Origin: Symbiodinium natans
Taxonomy: Eukaryota; Sar; Dinophyceae; Suessiales; Symbiodiniaceae
Assembly (NCBI GenBank): GCA_905221605.1
Contig: CAJNDS010000846.1
Span: forward strand, 56,001 to 120,000
DNA length: 64,000 nt
Reading direction: 5' to 3'
The notes beneath the pieces were generated by a model. That model did not search any database. It saw only the letters and a program-made list of their open reading frames with translations, and was not told the DNA's origin. The translations under genes were made by a program, and so were the position numbers. Position 1 is the first letter of the stretch. Every line of letters starts with the position of its first letter. Positions 45,633 through 59,069 of this stretch are shown piece by piece.

Positions 45633-48600
45633 GCAGTCCCTGCAAGTGATCAGGTTGTGGAAGCATCGGCTGACAACGCTAAGAATGCCTAATCTCCAGC
45701 TACGATAAGCCTAAACCCTGATACCCTGACACCCTAAACTCTAATACCCCAAATACGCCACAGCCAGCTTCCCCACATGTAGTAGTCGCACCAAGTACCA
45801 GGGCAGACAAATATCTCGCCCGGTCCATCCACTATGCCAAGCTCTCACTGCTGCTTGAATGTGCCCGCCGAAAGCCAAAAAGCGATCGGGCCATGCGTGG
45901 CATAGAAAGCAGCGTCCTCCTGACTTGACCTGGACACAGCTACACCCCGAAGCCCTTCACCTCTCTCCATAGCGTGCTGTTTCAGTCTCTCTCTCGCTCT
46001 CTCTCTCTCTTTTTGCTTGTGGTTGGGGGGGAGGGGTCGAGCGTTGCATTGAACTCCGTAGGCCCTCCGGTCTTTGCAGAAGGCGCAGGGACTTCGAGGT
46101 CCGGGCTTAGCATTGGGGAAGTGGCAGCTCCCAACATGCTCATGTAACCCTAAACCCTAAACCCTAAACCCTAAACCCTAGACCCTAAACCCTAAACCGC
46201 CTGAACCCTAAACCCTAAACCCATACCCTATACCCTAAAGCCTAAACCACCCTCCTAGGGAAACATCTAGCACTCAACAAGGCAGGCAATTTCAGATGCA
46301 GCTCGTCTCTGTCGTACACAAAACTAGACGCTAAGCCCACTGGCCAAATACGGTTCGCCTAGGTTTTCATGCAACGCGCAGAAGAACCCACGAAACAAAC
46401 TTCCATCCGACGTAGGGAGAGATCCAAGAGGCCAAGCCAAACTTGTCATGTTCCAGTAGAGAGCTCAAAAGTCCGGAAAGACTTGAACCGAATCCTGTTC
46501 GCCCCGCGCAGCGACATCTACCCTACAGATCCTGCGCACATTACTTCAACGGTAAGCTTTCTACTCTCATCATGAGCTTGTCGTACTTCATTTGCAAAGC
46601 CACCGCAAACCCAACAAAATGAACCCAAACAAGTTACACAAAGCAAACACTATGTCATGAAGACCAAAAAACGGAGACCCTAAACAGATCTGCAAATCTC
46701 TTTCCCCGGCCTCCCATAAAACAACATCGTGCACATGTGTCCATAAACTTATGGATAGATAATCACATGGTATATGGATACATATCTATATATTTATATT
46801 TATATTCATTTTTGATTTTTAAATATATATATATATATATACACAGATGTATACAGACATACGTAAACTAGCCTTATTGAATCTATCAAGCCATGCAGCG
46901 CCCTCGATTCGCCCCAACTTCTCTTGCCCCCACGCCAAGGCACGCAAGGGCTGTTGGCCCGCCGCCGCAACCCCCTTGAGGTTTAGGGTTTAGGTTTAGG
47001 GTTTAGGGTTTAGGGTTTAGGGTTTAGGGTTTAGGGTTTAGGGTTTAGGGTTTAGGGGGCATTTGGGCTCAGGAGGGTTCGGTATTTCTGCTTCTTCTGA
47101 TTGTGACAGGGCCACAGCACCTTAAGGGGTCAAGCCCTCAGGGTCGTACCTATCCGCTATCCGATCCGGTCATACCCCACACGAACTACCCAAGTGTTGG
47201 GCCCGAATTCGCCACCTATTGTTGGGGTGGGGGTAGTATGAGGGGTTTAGGGTTTAGGGCTTCGGGTTTAGGGTAGACCTTAAACCCCCGGCCGCCTTCC
47301 AGGCTACAAAGACGGCCCGAATGTCCACGGACTGATTGCCGGCGCCCGAGGTCATCAAGCTTGACAGTCCTTTGTGATTCTGGGGAAACTCTGGGTGTCT
47401 AGTTTTTATTTGTAGGCATCAATTCAGGTTCAGGCTATAACTGCCTACACCCCACAAAAAACCTAAACCCTAAACCCCTGAACCCCGAAAACCCGAAAGG
47501 CTGTAGAGGCTGATGGGAGGATACCCTGGTCTCTTTTTGGGTAGGGATTAGGGATTAGGGCTTAGGCTTACCATTTCAAGGCTCTAGCCCAATGACTTGC
47601 CCTAAACTTTTTGTTGGGAGGGGTAAAAGTGGGGTAGCTCGGACACCCCTCCAATTCCTGTAACATGTTGCTTAAACCGTAAACCCTAAACCCTGAACCC
47701 TAACCATAACCCTTTTGTCAAGAGTCGTAGCATCTTGCTGACCTGCTCATCATCGCCGAAGAGGTCCGTCGCTTCGTCCTGGAGGGAAGGTTTCGGGTTC
47801 AAGGGTTTAGGGTTTAGGGTTAGGTTTTAGGGTTTGGGGTTTATTTAGGGTGCAGGGTTTAGGGTTTAGGGTGTAGAGTTTAGGGTTTAGGATGTTTGGG
47901 GTTCAGGCTTCTAGGGCTCTCCCAAATCTCAGAGGGGTGTTTTGGGTTCAAGGGTTTGGGGTTTGGTTCTGTGAAGGGGAACCATCAGGCATGTGTGGAT
48001 GGACTTGAGGACGCAGGTTCTCATGCCACTGCTTGAGCAAGCCCAAGCATTGCTGCTCTTGCCGGGCTTAGGGTTTACCGTGCCCTACGAAAACAAGCCG
48101 CAAACCCTGAATTCCAGCCCTAAAAGCCACAACACCTTGCCTCCACGCAGTTGAAGCAGTCGCTGAGCGACTTCAAGAAGAGCCGCGCATAGAGTGCAAA
48201 GAGGTCCATGTGGGAGCTTCGCGCAATCACCTCCCCATCACCCTAAACTTAGGACTCTGGAAACCTTCCTAAACCCTAAATCCCAAACCCTAAACCGAAA
48301 TCTTTATCACTTGTGCAGCTTCGTCTTCCGGAGCGGGGATTTGCTTTTGAGGCTAGGGTTGAAGGGTTTAGGGCTGAAGGCCTACCCTAAACCCTAAACC
48401 CTAAACCCTAAAATTCAGGGTTTAGGGTTGAATGGGGTTGAAGGAGCAGACCCGATTAAGGGCTTAGGGTTTATATAGGGTTGGGGTTTAAGGCTTAGGG
48501 TTCAGAGTTTATTTTTTGCATTCAATTTCATGGCCTCCTTCTTTTCGTACAGTATGTTGACATATCACTCAACTTACACAGAACAAAAACAATTCGGGTC

Positions 48601-49766
48601 AGGATCGGGTGCTCGAGGGTTGAGGGTTGCACGGCTTGAGGTGTAGGCCTGAGTTGTTAGGCATTAGGGTTTCCCAGATAATTACGACAAGCGCTTCTTC
48701 AACTGTTGAAGGTGCTGTGGGGTGTTCGAACCCTGAACCCTGAATCCTAAACCCTAAGCCCTGAACCCTACCCCTCGCCCAAGTCCCTCAACTGTGAGCC
48801 TTGCGGAAGCCCTCCGCCTCAAGCTGGAAAATGTGGGCGCTCTGTGTGCCGCAACCTGCACGGCATGGGGGGTTTAGGGATTTAGGGTTTGTATACTGCA
48901 TGGCATGTGTACGTGCATGTATACAGTATACAACTATGTATATATACATGTATAGGGTATCGCCGCCCATGAGATGTCCCCATGTTGAAAGGGACTGTTC
49001 AGAAGCTGTGTAACATTCAGCTTCCCATGTTGTGCCCTAAGACTCTCTCTAAACCCAAACCCTGAACTAACCCTAAACCCTTTCCCAGCCTTTAACCCAT
49101 TGAATGAAAACATCCTTCTACTTTCTTCGTGCGGAAATTTCTGAGCCCTAAACCCTTGAAAGGATGACAAGACCGTGTCATCTTTTTTGCCCTGTGCCAG
49201 CCTCGAACGCCCAAGTTTAAAACACTGGGCGGGGGGAGTTCAAGGGGGCTATAGGGCATCTAACAATCGAATGCTCCCCAGTAACCCCCTCTCTCTCTCT
49301 CTCTCTCTCACGGCCATCGGACGAGTTCGCGACCAAGCCGAGCAAGCAGCACAGAGGTTGCGCCGCATCTGTCTCTAGGACTAACCCGCGGCCCCACCGC
49401 AGGAGACGACATGGGAACGGTTGACCGTGACAACCCACCAGACCAGCAAGCTACAGTCCAGCGAGTCATCACTCAAACTTGCCGTCAGTGGCACAAAAAG
49501 GGAGCTACATCTACGGACTGACTTCAGTGGTGGCTCAGCAACCCCCACAAACTTACATAGGTTCTAGTTGGGGAAATTCGGAAAGCCCCAGACCTGTTGA
49601 GTCGGATTGATTTTTTGAGGGGAGGGAAGGGCGGGGGATGGAGAGGGTTGGGGTTGGGGGACAGCGCAGCTTTCCCTAAGGGACTCTTGCTGCTAGGTTT
49701 TAGGGAGCCGAAGATGATACAGCGGAGAAGGATTGGGTTTGGATTTCAGGGCTTAGTGTTTAGGGT

Positions 49767-49892
49767 TCAGGGTTTCAACTCATGCATGGGCTCTTCACGC
49801 CCCAGCCTAGGCGGCCGCGATACTCCCAGTTCCTCGGCCAGTGTTCGGTGTACAGCTGGCCATGCTAACCAGCTACAGAAGCGTGCGCAGAG
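49767..49892 (-). CDS. Candidate terminal exon of an unresolved gene
   Basis: After an AG acceptor the minus strand reads LCARFCSWLAWPAVHRTLAE and ends with HELKP and TGA (41 codons). GC at third positions is high, as in the better supported exons. Upstream exons were not found. It is preferred to the overlapping plus-strand frame. Confidence 0.4.
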   Translation of the reverse strand, partial: LCARFCSWLAWPAVHRTLAEELGVSRPPRLGREEPMHELKP

Positions 49893-49899
49893 CTTACTT

Positions 49900-51760
49900 A
49901 CACCCGAAGCAGCTATATGGTCTATATGGTCACTTGTCTAAAACATGGGCCCTTTTTGGGTTCTTATTATAAGGCGGCCCTTCTGTTTTTTTAGGGTACC
50001 CAAAAAGGGACCATGATTTCGAGAACTGAACATGTTTAAAAGCAACTACAGTACGTCGTAGCTCGCCTCCTCACACGAACTCTCGCAACTCCAAGTCTGA
50101 GGGTTGTATGGGGTTTAGGGTCTAGGTTGTCCCGTAACCTAAACCCCCAAAAAAGGGGATGAGGGGGTTCGGGTTTAGGCTATAGGCTTTAGGGTTTCGG
50201 GTCAAGGGTTTAGGGTGTGTATCAGTGTGCGCGCGCGCGGCTTGCATTGCTCAGCAGCCCCAGCCCCCACCCGAGCTTCTTTTGTAAGGGGTTACCCCCC
50301 CAACCCCATTCCAAGGGCTTTCTTGCAGAGGTCAGGGAGGGCAGAGGGGCCAGAAACTGCTCTTTCCCTCAGTCCAGGCATTCGGTCGCCAGCAGAGGGG
50401 GGTACCCCTAAAGGGCCGAGCCCCATGTGAATGGCCAGCGGTGCTCTCGTCAGTATAAGGTTTAGGCTTCAAGGTGTTGAGGGTTCTGAGATGGCAGAAG
50501 ATGCAGAAGAAGCTACAGGTGCCCTAAGCCCCATGGCGCGGCTGGGGTTCAGGGTTTCGGGTGGTCCTAAACGAATAAGCATAATTAGGCATCCCGAAAG
50601 GCCTAGGTTCCATAAGGCCCATAAGCCCCAAAATCCCTAAAGCAAGAACCCCATCAGCCCTATGGACCAAAAAAAACGAACTCCCCAAAGCCATGCTGCC
50701 TTGTCAACCTGAAAACCCCTGAAAACCCCTGAAGCCCTAACAACACAAATCCTCAAGCCCTAAATCCTTCTAGAGCCAGGAGCCCTAAAGCCCGCTGTAA
50801 ACCCAATAAACCCTATAAGCATTGGAAACCCAATAGCTCCAAAGCCGGGAATATTAAGCCCTTCAACAACAACCCTCCTCAATCAGCAGTTGTAAGCCTA
50901 TTGAATGAAGGTCAACATTCAGCCTTGAGCCCGAAGCATTTTTGAGCGCTAAACGCATAACCCCAAACGCTAAACGTTAAACACCTGAACCCCAAGCCCT
51001 GTACACGAGACGCGATGCTGCCCCAGGGTCAACCAAAGAGCCGCCTCACTGACCCGCATACCCGGCAAGACGTCCTCTGCAGTTGGGAGCTTCCATACCC
51101 CCCTCATTAAACCCTCTGAAAAACATTCCTAGATATGCCCCTCTTGAACCCAATAACGGAAAACCTGGGAGGGGAACTACAGCTAAAGCTGCCCATGCTC
51201 ATAAACCCTGAACCCTAAGCCCCACCTATAGCTACCCATAAGCCTTCAAGTAGAGCTGATCCTGATCCTTCAAACCCATCTGTTTACTAGGGCTTGCGGC
51301 TTGCAGGATTGGTTTACAGCCCTACACCCTAGATGTTTCCATCCAGACATATTTGACACCAGCTAACGGCCCGAACCCCAAGAACCTTCATTTTCGTTTG
51401 TTAATGGTGAGCTCCTTTCTACGTCAGCAGATCAGTGAGCAGTCTTTGGCAAGTCGGTGTGCAAAAGAGAGCCTACAGGGTGTAGGGTCTAGTGGGGTGG
51501 GGGAGGGTGGGGCAACCTACGACAGCAAGAAGTTCCCTTTTGCCACATCGTTTACATTCACGAGAGGAGTCCTAAACATTAAAGCAAGAAATCAGAGTAC
51601 TACCGGGCATCCTAGTAGAGTCCAACCTCCAAACAGCCCTAACCGCCATACACCATAACGAAGGCAGATTGCCCGCTGCCAGGGTTTGTATAGGGCTTTC
51701 CTAAACCCTGAACCCTGAACCCTAAACCCTAAACCCTAAACCCAAAACCCCCCCCCCCCC
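49900..51760. other. Mostly diverged repeats, no supported gene
   Basis: Diverged CCCTAAA-like text, a family III-like element (49947-50024) and short plus-strand frames (50217-50430, 51353-51658) without splice support. Confidence 0.4.
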
Positions 51761-51763
51761 CCC

Positions 51764-52981
51764 GCCCGAAAAGGTCCTCGACAAGGTGAGGAGTCTCCTC
51801 CCAGCTGTAGTGCAACTTGCCGTCTCGAACGAAGTACATCAAGTCACCCTTGGCACCTCGCGCGAGTCTCAGAAGTTGGGGGTTTAGGGTTTAGGGGGGT
51901 AAGGGGCGTTTAGGGGGGTTCAGGCGGGTTCAGGTGGGTTCAGGGTTTAATTAGGGTTTAGGGTTCAGGGTTTAGGGTTTAGGGTTTCGGGTTTCGGGTC
52001 TAGGGTTGGGGGGGGGGCCTTCAGAATAGGAGGATTTAGGGTGCTTAGGGCTTTTAACATTTCGGGTTTTCAGGATTTAGGGGAAACGCATGTTAGGCTC
52101 ATCTTTTCTTGAGTTCAGGGGAGTCTGCAGATCAGAGCCACTCGGAGGGACATGGTCTTGTGGGCTTCAGGGTCTTCAACCCTTAAGCCCGCACCTAAGC
52201 CCTTGCACGCTCAAACCTTACCACCCTAAATTCCTAATAAGCCCCAAACCGATACCCTAAACCCTGAGAGCCTCAGACCTCTGACGTGAACCCTGTAGCC
52301 CTACAGCCCTCAGCCCCGCCTAACCCAAACCCAGACAAGCCCTCCCCTTTAATCCTCCCAAACTGTTTGGGGTCCCTTATCATGGGATGTCAGTGGGGTT
52401 TCGGGTTTAGGGTTCATAAGCTTGAGGGTTTAGGGGTTAGGGATTGAATTCCTGGTTGGGGTCTGATTAGTTAGGAGGGTTGGGGCTTTAAGGGTTTTGG
52501 GGTAGGGACCTCATATTGAGCCCAAAAACCCTAAGTTCTCCGCCTTGAACCCTAAACCCGAGCCTTAAACCCTAGGGTTTAGGGTTTAGGGTTTAGGGTT
52601 TAGGGTCTCTAAACCCACCATGGCACCGGCTTGGAAAAGCTCCTCCCTGTAGACCACGCTCAGCTCCTTGAGGGCGTGCGCGCACAGCGGAGCAATGTCG
52701 CCGTAGTTGATCAACGCCGCATGGCGGATCATGCCATGCGTCTCCTCAGCGGGCGTAGGGTGTAGGGTGTAGGGTTTAGGGTTTAGGGTTTAGGGTTTAG
52801 GGTTTAGGGTTTAGGGTTTAGGGTAATAACAGCAGTTAGTCGACATTCTTGCCGACCCTTCGTGACCTCCAAATGGTTTGTCTACCTTCGTCGGACTATT
52901 TGGGGCCAAGCTGCCAGTTCAAACCTCTCATCCTTCACTCTAGGCCGTAAGCCCTGATACGGGAGTTAGTGTGATCAGTGC

Positions 52982-53012
<31 letters not shown>

Positions 53013-56000
53013 GCGTGAGACTTGAAAGCAACAAGACACAGCGAATTCCATTCCAACCCTGGCAGGGCGAAACCACCACATGCACAAATACATGAATAAC
53101 ATAAACATTTTATTCATAATTTTATATATATGTATTCATTCATTGATTCATTCATTTATTTTTGTATTTTTTCATATCTTGATTTATGTATATATGTGAT
53201 CAGTTCTCTCCTCAGGGTTCCAGCACCTAATTAAGCCCTGAGCCCTCAGCTAAACAAAATGAAGTCTAAGCCCCTCCAAAAAAAGCTGCAAAAGAAAAAA
53301 GACAAAGCCCTAAACCCCTAAACCCCAAACCCGAAAACAAAAGCCCTAAACCCCAAACCCTAAACCCTAAACCCTAAACCCCAAACCCTAAACACCACCA
53401 AACCCCAAACCCTAAGCCCCAAACCCTAAGCCCCAAACCCTAAACACCACCAAACCCTAAACCCTAAACCCCAAACCCTAAGCCCCAAACCCTAAACCCC
53501 AAACCCTTCCGAGGGTCCAGGATGGGCATCCCTACCTCCTGCTTCAGCGCGCTGCGCACCTCGAGGGAAGCCAGCAGAGGGTTTAGGGTTTAGGGTTTAG
53601 GGTGCAGGTGCTCTCTTTGAGACCCAAGTCATGGTTTAGTTCGTTGAGGGTGTTTTGGGTTTAGGGCTTTGAGTGTGTTTTGGGTTTAGGGTTTAGGGAC
53701 TTAGAGTTTAGGGTTTGGGGTTTGAGGGGTTTAGGGTTTAGGGCTGTTTGGGCTCGAGGGCGAACGGGTAAAGGCTTTAGGGTGTAGAGGGCTTAGGGCC
53801 TTATGGCTGGACAAATAGGGTTTGTAAGGTTCAGGGCGTATAGGATTCGGGTTTATAGGGTTTAGGTCTTGTGGGGTTTTTCGGCTTTCTGGGACTTGTA
53901 GGGTTTATGGGGTTTATAGGGCTTACAGGGCTCATCGTGTTTAGTAGGGGCGAACTCTGTCAGTGATCCGTATCTTTCCCTTTTCTTTAAATGGGAATAT
54001 AAGCGAAACCATACAGGGCGTCTTGAAGTCAGATTTCAACTTATGGCCTTAAACGTACTTTAGGGATAGGACCCCGTCTTGAAGCGAAAAAGCATGCTAC
54101 CACCAAAACATCAGGATAAAGGAAAAGCTTACATGCGAACGGCTGTATTCAATGGCTTCATGCACTAAGCTTGTCAACTAACCAAGAAACGCGTGCGGTT
54201 CTTTTGTGGGTCCAGGTGTCGCCTGTTTGCGTGAATCTGAAGCCTAGGGAAAACTGGTAAACTGCGGAATCCCTCATTCAGGCAGATAAGCAGACGAAGG
54301 CACTGTGAGGTAAATTCTAGTGACTCTAGTGGTTTGGCTTGGGGGCATAGAAGCAGATGAGGAGAAAAAGGACCAAAATCAATGCCCTAATTAGGGCAGT
54401 TACGATGGTCCTTTGCTACACGCCCAAAAAACCTCGGAACCCTAGACGCTTGCACGCTCCTTTACACAGTGGGTTCTTGTGAGCTCTTGCGCTCGTCGCC
54501 CGCACCTTGTCGGGAAGGTGCTGCAAGGCGGGAATGTCGCTGAAGACCACCTTACCTTGAACCAATTGTATGATTGTTTAGAGATTAGGTTTGGGGTTTG
54601 GGGTTTAGGGTATAGGTGTCGGATAACCCCTGCAAAACTGTACTTTTGTATAACCCCCGAAAAGACCCAATTCTCTTTCTATGATGACAAAGATAGGGGT
54701 CGTAACAATTACGACTAGTATTCACAACAGAATTGCGCGATGATAACCGCCCCCGAAGCCCTGTTCCAATTTTGAAGGTCCTAGAGTACCCCCTGCTCTC
54801 TGTAGCTCGACGAAGCCATAAACCCCAAACCCTAAACCCTACACCCTAACCCCAAAACCCTAGACCCTAAACCCTAAACCCCAAAACCTAAAGCGAGTCA
54901 GAAGGAGAAATGCCAAGCTCCCCGCACCCGGCCCACATCCCCAAATCACCAAAATCCCTGACAATATCTTGGCAAGTCCGACAACCCCTCCGAAGTCTGG
55001 GTTCAGGGTTTAGGGTTTAGGGTTTAGGGTTTAGGGCTTAGGGTTTAGGGTTTAGGGCTTAGGGTTTAGGGCCCTTAGTAAATGCCCCTGAGACCCTGAG
55101 ACCCTCAGAGCGTAAACCCCTAAGCCCACAAGTCCCCGAAGGCATAGTAGCCTGGGTTGCATTCGGGATGTGTAAGTCCGGCTACCAAGCACAGCCAATT
55201 AACAGGGTTTCGGGCTTTGGTGCAGGCAACCCGAGATCCGAAGCCCCTGAGCCCTAAGACCCCGAAGCGACTACATATGTGGGCCGCACTGTGGGCCTCC
55301 CGTGGCCCCTAAACCCTAAACCCTAAACCCTAAACCCTAAACCCTAAACCCTAAACCCTAAACCCTAAACCCTAAACCCTCGAAGCCGAAACAAGGAAAA
55401 GTGCTTAAGCATGAGGCCTCTGAGCAGAGTTTAGGTTGGGGGTTTCGGGTTTTGGGTTTAGGTTTTTTTTTTTTTTTTTGGGGGGGGGGGGGGCAGCACA
55501 GGATGAACCCCTGATGCCTAGACCCTGAAGCCTGAAAACTGCTGTGGACTAAGGACACACTTGGCTGCACTTAGGAGGGCAGTTATAAACTAAATTTTTA
55601 GCTGCCTTTTGAAGAAACCCAATAAACCCAAAAGGCTGAGGATCTAAAGTTACAGTATAAAGCACCACAAAGAAAACCTCCAGGGGTTCCGAGTAGGCGT
55701 TCTGGAACCGGCAGAACTTCAAAACCGCAAGCCCTCAACCCTAAACCCATGCCGAAAACCAACCCCAGTGACCCCAGTGATCCTAAGCCCTAAACCTAAA
55801 CCCAAAGCCTGAACCCCAACCAATGAGTCGCAGGGGCTTGTCTCTCGGCCAATACCACGCTGCCGTATGCAGCGGAGGATGTCCGCCGAGAGCTCTACGG
55901 ACACACGCTTCCTTGAGTTCAGGGTTTAGGGCTTTACCCCAAGGCTCCAAGGACTCTTACTTTAAGGTTTTTGGGCCCCAAGGCCTTGCTATGACCGATT

Positions 56001-59000
56001 CTTGGGTCATTTTGAGTGTAAGGGTTTAGGGTTCTGTGGAGGACTTTGTCAGAAGGTTTAGGGACAGGGGCGCTCATGTTCGGTACTAATTACCTCTGAC
56101 TCAAAGTGAGAAGAATTCACCCAAAACCCTTTCCCAGAAATCAATTCGTACGGACCCAGTAAACAACGGACCATAATCTGGAGAACCGACCATGCAACTC
56201 CTGAAGGCGAGAGTCTCGGTCACGTAGCGTCTTACGAGCTGGCCAGTTCGCACCTCTTGCGCGGTCAGTGTGCTCAGCCGTGCAAGCGACCTTTGGTTGC
56301 TGTTGGCTTTAGGGCTCTGAGTCTGAGCTTACGGGCATGGCCTTGCAAAAGCAAAACGTTCACCTTTTAGCTATTGTAGGCTGTTTGATCCGGAGAGAAT
56401 TCGGGAGCTCCCCTTAAACCCGGTATAGTGGTGTCTGCCTTGCGATTTGCGTGCGCACAGCGACAAAACATCTTCCTTGATCTGCCATGGAACTGGTTGA
56501 TGGAGCCGATGAAGAAGCTGAACATGATCAATCCGGAGAGCGTCGCAAAAAGTGAGAACAGGCGCTCGGATGTATTGACCGCAACCACGTCCATCGCCGC
56601 TGGGGTGAACTGAGTGAGTGCCCAGTGAAGTGACAGCGCATACATGAAGAACCACTCTGTCTCGGCCGGTAGATTCAGCCGCTCCTTGTACGTGACAATC
56701 CATGTCATGTCATCTGCCGATAGGTCGCCCAAGGCAAACCTGTGGATGTGTGTGAGAGGGAGGGGGGGAGGGGGGAGTTGTCGGGGTGGCGGTTCAAAAA
56801 CACAGCTGTACATCTACACCTTTGGAGTTGCTTGCTTGCGGGCATGGCACGCGCATGACGAATGATGCTGCGCTGCTTCGAACCCTAACCATACAGGCCC
56901 CCAAAGACCCTGCTTAATTGGTGGGCAAAGGCTCCTGCAAGGCCCACAGGCCCTCCGACTCCGACCTCCAAGCCCCAAGCCCCTATTCCCTGAATGTGTG
57001 GAGTTTAGGATGAAGGATGTATAAGCAAAAGCCGAAGTGCAAATAACCCTGAAACTTAAAAATCCAAAAGCAATCCATTTCAGACCGGGACACCAGGCGC
57101 AAGCGGTGAAGTGGCAAAGCAGCGCTATGATGGAAATGTGTTTCAGCACCGTGAGCAATGTCTCCACGTAGAGCGACGTCCACTCCAAACCCATATTCCT
57201 GAACTTCAACTAGATCCCAAAGCAACAGGGTTTAGGGTTCAAGGTCGGAATACAAAGGGTAATTACCCAAGAATTACCCTGCTTCAAGAAGTTTATTACA
57301 GCGTTTGCAAGTCCAAGTCGGTCCAACGGAATGTTAAAGAAGCATTCTACTGAAAATCGCGAAAAGTCGTCATCTTCTTGACTTCTAAGCTCGGAAGGCA
57401 AAATGAGGAGCAACAACAGAACGTGTACAAACTTCATGCGACTCCTTTCGGGTAAAACACTAGCTAGATGTTGGAGGGTTTCGCTTGTAAAGTAAATAGA
57501 TGTTGACCAGAGCTCACGCAGGTATGGATAAGCGAGCTTGGTACTACATTGCGAGCAGTCCGCAACTTTAGGACAAACACCCTTGACCTCTAGTAGCCTC
57601 ACCATATTGTAAGAAGGGTACCCAGTTTTGGGTTGGTTACTATATAAGGAAACTTTGAACGTAAACAAGTAAAAGGGTACCACGTAGGCTACCAAGGCGG
57701 GTTCCGGAGCCTACCCCTGGTATTGGGGGAGCTCTGGGATTAGGACTTAACAGCTTAGAGAGATAATCTAGGAGTCGGAATGATTACGAATTGAATTATG
57801 GTCCTTGAATAACCCCCAAAACCCTCTGATCATCATGAAGGCCCCTTTCTTGGTTGGTTTGTGCTTGCGAGCTTTCTTCGTTACTTTGGGTTCAGTACAT
57901 GCCTGACACTCGGCGATGAACACAGAGGACTCATGCCATTAGTTCCAGACCCTGGTTCTTGGAGTACTATACTTTAATACTTTTTTTTCGGTTCTGGGTT
58001 CCTGTTATAGCTACTTATTAGGGTTTAGGGTTTAGAGTTTAGGGTTCTTCCTAAAAAGGTATCTACCTTTTTCCAGGGTCTACTCCAAAGTAGGGGACCA
58101 GTTCTCACCTCAAGCCCCAGGCCGTAGAGCCTGACCCTAAACCCTAAACACACAAGATTACCTCTTTCATGTGCGTATCCCTAAACCATCTAAGCCCTTA
58201 AGCCCTTAAGACCTGGAACCCTAAAGTTATTGGGGCCGAAGGGTCAGCCCAAGAACCATATCATAACAAGGTCACCCGTTCTTGGGTTGGCTACTGTATA
58301 ACGAACCCATTCAAACACCCTAAACCTTAAACCCGAAACCCCAAACCCCAAATCCTAAACCCTAAACCCTAAATCCTAAACCCTAAACCCTAAACCAAGG
58401 GTACACCTGGGCTACCAAGGGTCAGTCCAAGAACCAGCTCCTTGATCAGGGACAGACGCCCTGCCATCTTCAACCTGCTTAAAGTCGCGGAGACTCGGGG
58501 GTTTTAGGGGGGTTTAGGGTTTAGGGTTTAGGGTTTAGGGTTTAGGGTTTAGGGTTTAGGGTTTCGGGTTTGGGGTACTTTTTTGGGTCCTGCTTAGAAG
58601 GGAATCCCACCATTTGAGCGGACATATTAGGGAAGGTTTTGCGGGTTGGGATTCACGTATGATGCAGTCAAGTATCCCAAAAAGGACGTCACCATGTACA
58701 CTCACCCTGCCTTCACTCACCAAAGTCTCTGACAAAGACCCTAAGCCCTAAACCCTGAATCCTAAGGCCACACATGAAACCCGGGTTTAGGGTTTAGGGG
58801 TTTGGGGCTTAGGGTTTGGGTTTTAGGGCTCAGGGTTAGCATGCAGGGGCTTAATTAGGGTTTAGGGTTCGTGTGTTTCTATGACTATTATTTGGACCCT
58901 TCTCATTGCAAGCATTGTGAATATCCTTCTGCAGGGTGATAGGCCGAACCCCCGTCCGCCACATGCAGAGGGATTGGAACTTCTTACTGTCGGTTAGTAG

Positions 59001-59016
59001 GGAATGAGGGAATGAG

Positions 59017-59069
<53 letters not shown>

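Larger units (their letters stand above)
39250..49760. other. Repeat-rich region, genes not resolved
   Basis: Many unique islands of 50-150 bp between telomere-like arrays are open on one or both strands (for example 41050-41130, 41630-41730, 42330-42470, 46369-46555). I could not chain them or match them to families. Exons are likely present but cannot be assigned a strand safely. Confidence 0.4.
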